In this document: positions 12,201 through 20,779 of the stretch, piece by piece | Layout of the letters: each line of letters begins with the position of its first letter | Position numbering within the stretch: the stretch's first letter is position 1 | NCBI GenBank assembly: GCA_000697355.1 | Contig: JNEN01000803.1 | Coordinates: 1 to 64,000, forward strand | Reading direction: 5' to 3' | DNA: 64,000 bases | Source: Syncephalastrum monosporum B8922 | Lineage: Eukaryota > Mucoromycota > Mucoromycetes > Mucorales > Syncephalastraceae | Made by a program: the position numbers and the translations under genes | Notes under the pieces: generated by a model | Told to the model about the DNA's origin: nothing | The model's input: the letters and a program-made list of their open reading frames with translations, nothing else | The model's database searches: none

Positions 12201-12867
12201 CACTGCCGAGCGCATGTTCAAGACGAGCTCTTTCCGTTGGTCGGATGCCCCGCCGCCGATCAATACGGACTTCTCCTTTGGAAACAGCAACACAAACACG
12301 AAATCGATCGTCAGTCCCATCATCGTGGATGAAAACGACCCGTCCGTCAAGCTCAAGACGGCCCAGCTCGGTTCCCCGATCGAAACAGCCCACGCACCGG
12401 CAATCGCCGAGCTATCGGCAGCCCCGATCACCACCCACGCCGCCGAAGAACCCACGGACGCGAAGGGTCAGAAGCTCACCACCACGACGATTGGGGCCGG
12501 CTTGGAAGGCCGAGCCGCGTCTAAAAAGATGGTGCAAGACTACTTTTCGTCACGGGAGGTGCCCAAAGAAGAGGAAAAAGCATCGACCAAATTCCACAAG
12601 GACTTCCAGGCCGCGATGGAAGCTGCGGCAAGGAACAATGGCGACGACCTGCCGTGTACAGAAGACCATCCCAACCTGTATTATGCTAAATTCGACTTCA
12701 ATGCCCGGGAGCACGGAGAGCTCGGATTCGACAAGGGCGATCCGATCATTGTGGTGGACCGCAGTGACGACATTTGGTGGATGGGATACAAGGACGCTGG
12801 CGAACAGGGTCCGATGCAAGGCGTGTTCCCGAGTAATTACGTCGAACGAGCACCGGCTGCTACTTGA
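6265..12867 (+). CDS. RAX2: Rax2-type cortical polarity protein with a long cytoplasmic tail ending in an SH3 domain
   Basis: Seven exons (6265-6966, 7094-7296, 7379-7605, 7650-9421, 9476-9716, 9772-10041, 10097-12867) give 2061 residues. A signal peptide (residues 1-23, hydrophobic LLFVSALLSLSIARA) precedes an ectodomain of about 1115 residues with repeated Rax2/kelch-like blades such as LYIGGTFHQFANTNVSNIAA, VYVGGDFIAP, LYIAGEFAG, LFVGGNFTG and LYMGGQFTDP, and many N-glycosylation sites. One membrane helix follows (about residues 1143-1165, PAPIVVLASIASALGVVFVI) with a basic stop-transfer KRKRESR. Rax2 in yeasts marks division sites and in filamentous fungi directs hyphal tip growth. The cytoplasmic tail is near 895 residues, Ala/Ser/Thr-rich, with six R-W-[TS] motifs, a five-residue tandem repeat, and a C-terminal SH3 (about 1998-2057) showing AKFDF, WWMGY and GVFPSNYVE. 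The whole tail lies in one exon, so the SH3 is not a splicing artefact. Confidence 0.9.
10560..10665 (+). repeat. Asn- and Ala-rich low-complexity DNA in the RAX2 tail
   Basis: AAC/AGC-rich codons encode an Asn/Gln stretch, followed by GCC/GCA-rich codons encoding Gly-Ala-Ala repeats just inside the cytoplasmic tail. It is in frame and looks like normal replication-slippage low complexity. Confidence 0.6.
10835..12250 (+). repeat. Six dispersed R-W-[TS] motifs in the RAX2 tail
   Basis: The motif [VIF]-R-W-[TS] recurs near nucleotides 10846, 11040, 11157, 11301, 11471 and 12234. Three copies share the longer context SSAVRWT followed by GDAAAAIGTAM, and DNA between about 10970 and 11205 carries near-identical direct repeats (for example the block encoding GDAAAAIGTAMYS). 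Recent segmental duplication explains the close copies; the others are more diverged, which suggests the R-W-T core is retained. Confidence 0.75.
11800..12022 (+). repeat. 15-bp tandem repeat coding for K-D-V-A-A/S units in RAX2
   Basis: Consecutive 15-nt units of the form AAG GAT GTT GCT GCC/TCC encode about eight K-D-[VI]-A-[AS] pentapeptides, then grade into degenerate ND-A-V and A-A-K-G units. The array stays in frame. It is a coding minisatellite expected to vary in length between strains. Confidence 0.8.
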
Positions 12868-12936
12868 CGTGCATCATTTTCTTTTTCTACTTCAGACTTT
12901 TCTTCATCATAGTACAAATATATATTTTCGTTATCA

Positions 12937-13956
12937 TCATGCATTCAAGCGGTTCATCAGGTATTCTGAATTGTCTCGTATGACTTGGTCGAGGATGGTG
13001 TGGATCTGTAGGCAGCCTTCGGTGGCAAGGTCGGTCACGTCCTTGAGTTGCTCAATGTGCAGCCGTGATTCGAGTTCGACAAGGTTGACCTGGCCCGTGC
13101 GTGGTAAGAGCGCCAGTGTCAGCTCAGGCGTATCTGTAGACTCCTCGACATAGTTCAGGTCTGGTGAAGGTCCAGGTTAGCATACTCATGATGGATAGCG
13201 CAAGTCGTCTGCGTCGTCAGTTACCGAGAACAGGCGTCTTATCAATTGAACCGGCCGAGCAGGCACACACATAGTCGAGCATGGGGATGCCCGCATCGAC
13301 AAGGGCGAGCGTCGCGGCGTTGATGCACGCCTGGAGCATGCCGCCGTCGTGCTGAAAGATCTGGAGGTATATATCGATTTGTGACCGAGGAAACTGCGAG
13401 GTGAGCACGATGGGCTCAAAGGTTTGTCGGATGAAGGTGGCTAATTCGAGGGATCGTCTACAACAAGGTCAACCAGCCCATTCACGTGCGTAGATAGCTT
13501 TTTCTTCTTTTACTTGTCGCCCTTGGACCGTTTCTTGCGCTCGTGTGTGCTGAAAGGTGCTACGTTGAATTCGACGTTGATATTGGCGCGATCGGCTTGG
13601 ATTTGTTGGCGATGGCGGGCCTACGCATGCTGTCAATTGAACCGTATAAGAGGCTAATCACCGGAATTACCTCTCGCGGGCCATAGACAGCGGCAAGGCA
13701 TTTGGTGTTGCCCTGTTCAATGTAGGCTGAGCCGTCGGACTGGCTAAAGACAGAGGTCTTGGCCGTGATCCGGCGCAGTTCGTTGGCTCGTCGACCGTCG
13801 ATGCGAAGACCTGTCAATGAAGCGAATAAGAACGCGGAAAGCCGTGGCTCTGGCGCCATGTACCTTCGGGTGTAAGCAGCTCAAGACGTGACTGCAACAG
13901 AGACGAGTTAGGACTATTAGGACTAGGGAAGAAGTGACAGTGAGGCGGGTTACCAT
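12937..13956 (-). CDS. SKI6: Exosome core subunit Rrp41/Ski6 (RNase PH fold)
   Basis: Minus-strand gene whose first coding exon is just the ATG (13954-13956), followed by exons at 13864-13891, 13671-13810, from 13620 leftwards, and further exons to the TGA at 12937. The N-terminus reads MSRLELLTPEGLRIDGRR, then NELRRI, VFSQSDGSAYIEQGNTK and LAAVYGPRE, diagnostic of Rrp41. Later come RANINVEFNVAPFS, LELATFIRQTFEPIVL, FPRSQIDIYLQIFQHDGG and INAATLALVDAGIPMLDYV. The protein forms part of the six-member RNase PH ring of the RNA exosome in nucleus and cytoplasm, processing and degrading 3' ends; the eukaryotic ring is catalytically inactive. Its 3' end faces RAX2 with 69 bp between stop codons, so the transcripts probably overlap. 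Its start lies 127 bp from ARB1 on the other strand. Confidence 0.93.
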
Positions 13957-14083
13957 GACTCAATACGAGGTGAAGAGAAGGAAAGGTGTGGCTTGCATTG
14001 AATGATTTCGTTGTCATTTATGCTGTATTAAAAACGCGCGTTTCTGCTGGGAAGCAGCTCCGCCTCTCCTTTCTTTGTCCCCC
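13957..14083. promoter_or_regulatory. Bidirectional promoter between RRP41 and ARB1
   Basis: Only 127 bp separate the two divergent start codons, so both promoters and both 5' leaders must lie here or extend into each other's first exons. No TATA box is obvious; the right half is C/T-rich (towards ARB1) and the left half holds an ATGCTGTATTAAAA stretch. Co-regulation is an inference from geometry. Confidence 0.6.
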
Positions 14084-15501
14084 ATGGAGTCACCAGCGGA
14101 TCGCCAACGCTACCTGTACAGTATACTGCGTCTACACAGTCTAGCCACTCGTAATTCACTCTTTGGTCTCTAGTGAGGACGTCCTAGCCACGATTGAGGA
14201 CCGACGTGCGCAGGAAGAAGAAGAGGATGCCAATTACGTGCCAGAGCCAGACCAAGCCCAGGACGGCACCGAGAACCCAGACGGACTCCCCAACGGCCTT
14301 GCCACCCCGACCAACCTCATGCAACACGACGCACCCAAGAAAAAGAAGAAGAAGAAGAAGAAGGCCAAGACGGCTGGTCTGCCTGAGGCCGGCGCTGAAC
14401 TGCCAGACGACTACAAAGAAAAGAACAACGATGATCCTATCGAGAATCCCTATGACCCGTGAGTGAGCTGGTTCGAGTCCCTTCTTTCTCCTTTCTCTTA
14501 TCAGTGTTTGTCTACACAGATCAAGACCATTGGCAGCACGCGTTGAATATGCCATCTGGAAGTACAAAAAGAACCACCGCTTCACCGACAGCAGGAAACG
14601 CGTCTTTGACCACTACCTGAGATACGGCGGCATTAACGTGGGCCCCAACGCTTTCCAGGGCCGTGCGACGAGCGCCGATCAAGGACCCGAGGGCGAAGTG
14701 GACTGGGACGCAGCCAAGGCCCACACCGACCATGTGCCCGAGGAAGAGGACGAGGACCTCTACGTCAGCTTCTCCGAGGTGGCTCAGGCCTACCTGGGTA
14801 ACTACTTTACTCGGTCCAGCTTGAACATCGGCGTCCAGGATGCCACAGATGCGCCCATGATTGTGGACGCCTTTCTCCGCTACCTCCAAATCCGTAACGT
14901 GTGTCCCGAATATGCAGACGACCTTATCAAGGCACGTGAGATCACGGCACGCGCCAAGATCGAGCTGCCCAAGTGCAAACACCTCGTCTACCTGCTCCCT
15001 GGCAACTTCAACAAGGCATGTAGTATCCTATACGATGGAAAGCTGAGCGCGGCTGCGGAAGTCGACAGCGACTGGATGGCCGGCGCAAACAGGAAGATGC
15101 GCGCCATGATGGGCTCCTTCCTGGACGACGTCATGGGCATGTCTGTGTCTGAGGCACGCAGCCTTGTCAAAACCATCATCCCTGAACACAGCAAACGTGT
15201 TGTAACAGACGAACGAGTGAACCTGCTAGTCCAGGTGGCCAGCATTGGCGAGGCGTCCCAAGACGCGTCAGACGAAACCTTGGTGCCCGTCCGCTTGGCC
15301 GCCTACGCTGACCGCTCAGACACATATACCATCCACTTCGAAAAGTCGCTTCTTGAGCACCTTCTCGAGGGCATGGTATTTAAGGCAACAATGAAAAAAC
15401 TAGACTCGGGCCATTGGTATCTGGATAGTGCGGTCGAAGTCCAACCCACGTTCTACATGGTCGATACGGCTACGGATCCCAACCTGGACTTCTTCGACTG
15501 A
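14084..15501 (+). CDS. ARB1: Argonaute siRNA chaperone (ARC) complex subunit Arb1
   Basis: Three exons (14084-14115, 14174-14458, 14520-15501) give 432 residues. The N-terminal 90 residues are acidic with a poly-Lys run (KKKKKKKKK, about residues 70-78), a likely nuclear localisation signal. From about residue 105 the protein matches the Arb1 family: PLAARVEYAIWKYKKNHRF, then FDHYLRYGGI, DLYVSFSEVAQAYLGNYFT and PMIVDAFLRYLQIRNVCPEY. In fission yeast Arb1 binds Ago1 with Arb2, inhibits slicing and release of the passenger strand, and is needed for siRNA-guided heterochromatin. Its presence implies an active small-RNA pathway in this fungus. It is transcribed away from RRP41 over a 127-bp gap and converges with the LIM gene (228 bp between stops). 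Function is by homology; partner Arb2 is not in this window. Confidence 0.85.
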
Positions 15502-15728
15502 AAGCCTCCTTATCTCGCCTCTTCCCCTCCCCCACCCCTACTTCAATCAAAGCGGGAACTTCTTTCACCTGTCAGCTTCATAACAAAACAATAAAATCAC
15601 ATACCCATTGATTTGCTGTTGATCTTCCCTCAAGAGGAAGAGAAATGCAAGTATGTTTAGTCAATAAAATTTACAGGGAGAGGGCTCTATGGACGTAGTA
15701 TCTATCGATCTAACTAAACTAGATATAT

Positions 15729-17722
15729 TTACAGTTGCTGGAAATAAGTATGCCGTTTTTCAGAGCGGTATTGCCGGTCACGTGGGCAAAAAATACGGTT
15801 ATCACTCATGTAGTATGTATCAGCGATAACACAGTGACAAATCTAGGAGGGATCTATGTCAGCAAGCATATCTTCATTGCCAGACCCGATACTCACATGA
15901 CACGTGAAGCACTCTGAATGGAAGCGCCAGCCTTCCATGGTCTGTGCACAACGCCCTTCGACAGGCTCATCGCAAGCGCGGCACAAGGACTGGTTCATCT
16001 TGTGATAGTCGCGCCGGCAGTAAGGCTCATTCTTGAATACGTAGAATATATTGTTTGGAAACGGTTCCTGGCACAACTACAGCCCATAAAAAAGCGTATC
16101 AGTGATCCCATAGACGTGGAACAAGAGCAACTTACGTGACACCGGAAACAGTGCTTGTGCCATTTGCCTTTGAGCTTCCCGTCTGCCGAAGAGACGGCCT
16201 CTTTCTCCACGGCCCGGTTACAGGCTCTGCACTTGGGAAGATAGAGCATGTTGAAGTCAGGGCGGCAAAAGATCTTTCCTTTGCGTTCCACCAGGCCCGT
16301 CATGTAAGGATCCACAGGCTTGCGACAGTGGTGGCATCGGATATGTTCGGGATGGTAATATTGTCCAAGGGCCCGCGTGGGCCGTACGTGTGGCGCGATC
16401 GGTTGATCACTACAATAGGAGACCACCAGTTTATGAGATGACGATTATTCGGATCCGCCTGCAGAGTGTGCCCAAGAAGAAAATAAAGCGTTCTAGACAC
16501 TTACCAGGCTGCACAAACCGGTTTTTGAATGGCAATCTTGTAGTCAGTTTCGCAATAAATCTGATTATGGAACTCATAAGGCGGATGTTTCGGATCAAGA
16601 CGACCACGGCAGACAAAACAAATAAAGCATTGACGGTGGTACACTTTGGAGCCCAGGGTGAGCTTGTTCTCCGTGACTTCGCGGCCACAGCGGCCGCACG
16701 TTTCTTCGTAGAGGACAATATCCTTGGCAAGGTCGGCCAGCAGAGCATCCATAGGATTGTGATTTCCGGGCGATTCAGGCGGGGGCGTTAAAGGAGAGCC
16801 TAGGACCTCGTCGGACGGGCGGCGTCGAGAAGGAGGGGCTGGGGATGTGCTGTTCTTTCGCTCGAAAGCATACGGCGGCACAGGGGGTGCGTAGTCATAG
16901 GAAGGGTCGCGGTGTAGTGGGGTGGGCGGATGAAGCGGAGGGGGAGCAGACACAGGCGAAGAAGAAATGGGGGCAGGAAGCTGTTGTTGATGTTGATGGT
17001 GATGGTGGTGATGGTGGTGGTGGTGTTGAAGTGGGTGAGAGCGGTTTGTGGGCGATACCGTCTGGTGTTTCTGCTCTTGGCCGTAATAATCGTTGAGGTC
17101 GCACTGGTCGTGAGGACTATTGGGTCCAACGAATGGCTACCCTGCACGTGAGTCACAAAGCGCAGCAGACATAGATACCACATACATTTGGCTGGAAGAC
17201 CTCTGCTTCAGAAGCAAAGTGGATCCGAGGTTTGTGCTGGGATTGGGGTGGCGTGGTGACGCTTTCTTCGCTAGCGTTGGACTTCTTACTGACGTTGCGA
17301 AAGGTTTCCTTGGCTTCGCCAGTCCAAAACTGGAAGTTGAATTTACCTGGAGACCAAATGATTGAGTGCGTGTTCTCTTCTTTCTGCCTTTCTTATAATG
17401 AATGAAAAGAGGTGCATACCACTGAGGGGTGAAGCGCTGTCCTGACTCTTATTGGATGCCTTGCGTGTGCGTACCGTTTTTGGAGCTGCATGATATTACA
17501 TCAGGTTGTATGTGAGAATGCGTACGTAGATAACGTGTGCAATTTATGGTAGCACCAAGCAGAACACGTACAAGTATCAATATATATGGGAGCAGGAGGC
17601 GATGTTGGCAATGGTGGAGCTTTTTCGCAAATGTGATCTGCGAGATCGCGGATATGGACCGGGTTGTTGCAGTTGGAGCACTTGACAGTGGGCAGGACCT
17701 GAGACACTCGCAGCTCGGCCAT
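15729..17722 (-). CDS. PXL1: Four-LIM-domain paxillin-like protein with N-terminal zinc knuckle
   Basis: The multi-exon minus-strand gene begins MAELRVSQVLPTVKCSNC; residues near 15-32 form a C-x2-C...H-x3-C zinc motif. A Ser/Pro-rich linker follows, then a ten-residue His run interspersed with Gln (about 16990-17020), then four LIM domains: CGRCGREV...CFICFVC...YCETDY; CAACDQPI...CHHCRKPV...FCRPDF; CRACNRAVE...CFRCHLC...YCRRDY; CRACDEPVE...CFTCHIC...FCPRD. The last LIM is completed by a final exon ending in TAA at 15729-15731. Spacing of Cys/His pairs is intact in all four. Fungal paxillin-like proteins (Pxl1) act at the actomyosin ring and sites of polar growth; with RAX2 nearby this is thematically fitting, but adjacency may be chance. 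A Rho-GAP domain, which would indicate Rga-type proteins, is not present. An upstream in-frame ATG at 17785 could add 21 residues. Confidence 0.8.
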
Positions 17723-20700
17723 GAAGCTTACTATTGTATTGTTGTGTGTGTAGAAGGTTAAGGAACGGAAAGAGAGACGAAGCAAGTCCCAAACGGTTTG
17801 GTCGATATTTGCTTTTGGTAAGGTCTACTTAAGCTTTTTTTTTTTTTTTTGGCGCGGGCAAGAAGTATGTTGCACAGAGCAAATGAGGCCATGATCGTCC
17901 AACATTCCATTTTGGCTTCTATTCCCTGTTTTAACCATTTACACATCCGACCCTGTTTTATTTTATCGTACTGTCCTCCGCCTCCTTTTTTCATGTCATC
18001 CTTTTCTGCTATTCTTTATGTCATGCCACTCTAGCAATGACAGAACAGTACCCTGCTCCTCCTCTTCTTGACGGGATTCTAAATTAAGCTTCAGCGCCCA
18101 TTAGTCTACCTCACACCATTCTCACGAAGAGCGCTCAGACAAGCAGCCTTTTAAGCGGCAGACATCTTCATTTTCTATGGATATTCTCTACCTGTATTCA
18201 TTTGGAAGTGCAACGGGTGTCACACATTTACGCACGTTCTGTTGTGCCGCTTGTACATGTTTCTTTTGTCTTACGAGACTATCACTACCATATATCTTAT
18301 TACTTAGTGCGCCAAGAATAGCTTAAGATATTTATATATAGGCACACCCAAACAACTTCACACCACATGCGAATTAACAATAACATTTACTATGAAGACG
18401 CTATGAGTAGTATACTTCTTGCATGGCTGCCTAAAGCGAAGGAGACGGGATCAGTTTGCAACATTAATTATTTACTGAAGTGCTGCTGGCCAGGGGTGTG
18501 GTAATAGATGGTAATTCGCCACACACTAATGCTTCAAACTTTAACTCGATATAGCATGCCTTCATATAATTCTGGAGCACAAGAATGTCATAAATCACAA
18601 GAAAGGAATACACTATCTATAAATGCTTCACTTCGCTGACATGTACTATTCTCTATTGCTGACATATGATTAAAATAATGTCTTCGATAAAAGAAACACC
18701 CCTTCACGCTTCATGCAAGTTAAGCTCTTTAATAATTAAATTTAAACATAATTTTTTTTATATCTGAAAGAAATAGGAGCAGAAGCAAATCAATACAGCC
18801 TCATTCTAAACACTTTTATGAAGCCATTGCAATCAACAAAGCTATTCCTGATGTCACATCTAAAAATATCAGACTTTGACACACTAGTCTAACAGAATTT
18901 GCATTCTTTGACGCTAGTAGATTTATGAAAACCATACAGACACTCTACATTTCTTGCGCATTCTACTTGTATCTTAACAGCAGAATTTAGAGTTTCTACA
19001 ACAAGTGTGTGCTAAGGTATAAATTTTCATAATTTTAGAAAACAAATAGGTAGCACTGTGATGAACGATGTATCATTTTTGGGAGAATCGCAGGCACTGA
19101 GTGTATTTTCATCCTTCTTAAGGGATGACTGTACGTGGAGATCATGCAGATTAAAACGCAGGGATATATAGCAGGGTTTTCGCGGACAAGCAGCTGCTTG
19201 CACTGTTCCACAATGTGCCTTGAGACGCGATCTGAAATAAGTTCCTTTGTACTGTACATACAGTACCGCGCCGAGTTCATTCAGGAGCCTTTTCATCAGT
19301 CAGAAAATTTTTGGAGTATTTTTTTTTTTTGGCCTAGGAGGCCCAAATGGTTTTCCCCACCCTCCAACGCTTCCGACATATTCTTATTATTACTGGACTC
19401 GTCTCTACGGTTGGCTTAATCAGATATTTCGTTTAGCATGTGAGACATTCCTTCGCGACGATCAGATATCCATGGATGGTTGTTGATCATACACAAGGTA
19501 CAGATATACAAACTCGATAGCTTATATAGTCAGATTCGCTATCATTGATTTATTTATTACATATATGAAATAGGACGAACTACTGAATAGAAGTTTGCTA
19601 AGTAAGGTACTCAAGATCCATAGTCCGCGCCCACTATTTTTATCTGTTCATTCAGCCACTTTTATTTGAGCTTGTTGAAAGAGGCGACACAGAGGATATA
19701 GGCACTATGGGCACATATGTATCTAGCGCCGAGCTCAAGCAAAATGACTGTGACAAGGTATTCATTATCATAACTAGAAGTGTCCAACTTCCATTCTGAT
19801 TGGCCAGCTCGCTACAATGCATTACTGGATCAGAACTCACCACCACGCGTGACTTGGGCACTGCTGAGAAGATAATTAAAAGAAGAATCATTCAGAGGAG
19901 ATCAAGCTAATTTTCACTCCAATTCTCAACCGAGGATTCACATCTAGCAGTACTGTCTCTGTCCTCTATAAATATCCCTCAGGTCAAATCTCTTGCATCA
20001 GCTCTCATAGGGCTTCTCCATATATGTCGAGAGTATCCATAGTCACCGAGGCGTTTTAATAACAGCGTCAATTTGATAGAGTTAGACGGAAACGCTAATA
20101 CTTAAGACCGTATCCCGGATTGAGCTCTAAGACATATCTTACTCCTGTGGGTGTCACAAAAGAGAATACAGCCACCCTTCTATGCTGATAAGCCATTGAT
20201 ATGGCTACATGGGATTATGCGTCTTTGTGTTAAAAAAATGATGGAAAAGAGGAGACTGAGTGCATGTACTGCTTACATCTTTTATATGATAGGTATGATA
20301 GCGTCCTTATTACATACGACTGACGTCCCCCTGCCCGCTGAGTACTGAGAAAAATGACTTCACCACCCCCACCCCAAAATGGGAAATGCAAGATTGATAG
20401 CTAGCTCAGGTTCTTCTACAGCTATATGTAAGAAGCTGTTTGTGTATGCGAGCTGATGTCAGCTACAATTAATTATTGACGGCGTCCAACGATTCCCCCC
20501 CTGTTTCACCTGCAGAGTCTCGATGATTTTCTTGGGCAGCAACTGCTAGGAATGCATGGTAATCACGCCAAAAATATGTAGGTACAACGCCCTGAATATC
20601 AATCTATCTGCTCCGTACGGTGCCCGTGGTTTTGTGTGTATGTAGCCGCCATATTCTTCTTGGCTATATATATGGCTATATATATATATATATTTGAATG

Positions 20701-20779
20701 CACTTTATATATTTTATTTCTGACTTCTGGAGAGTAAATAATACAATATATTTTTAGATGGTGGAAAGAGTATGCTCCT
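17723..20779. other. AT-rich gene-free region
   Basis: About 3 kb with no open frame that looks coding in either strand; all are under 95 codons except shadows at the right edge. It holds A/T homopolymers (T run at 17834-17850), and an alternating TA stretch at about 20664-20692. No terminal inverted repeats, transposase motif or reverse transcriptase motif were found. The edge nearest the LIM gene is presumably its promoter. Confidence 0.45.
20664..20692. repeat. TA dinucleotide repeat
   Basis: Alternating TATATATA sequence, broken once by GGC, just 3' of the Ser/Thr-rich membrane protein gene. Confidence 0.7.

Noticed and set aside
12077..13153. 358-codon + frame crossing the RAX2 3' end
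   Set aside because: Out-of-frame shadow of RAX2 rich in Arg/Pro/Ser that continues by chance into the RRP41 3' side; no start or domain support.
14466..14485. GGTTCGAGTCC sequence resembling a tRNA B box
   Set aside because: It lies inside the second ARB1 intron with no acceptor, D or anticodon stems around it.
17834..20779. Possible transposon remnant in the AT-rich gap
   Set aside because: I found no transposase or reverse transcriptase motif, no terminal inverted repeats and no target-site duplication by eye. A repeat-library search would be needed.
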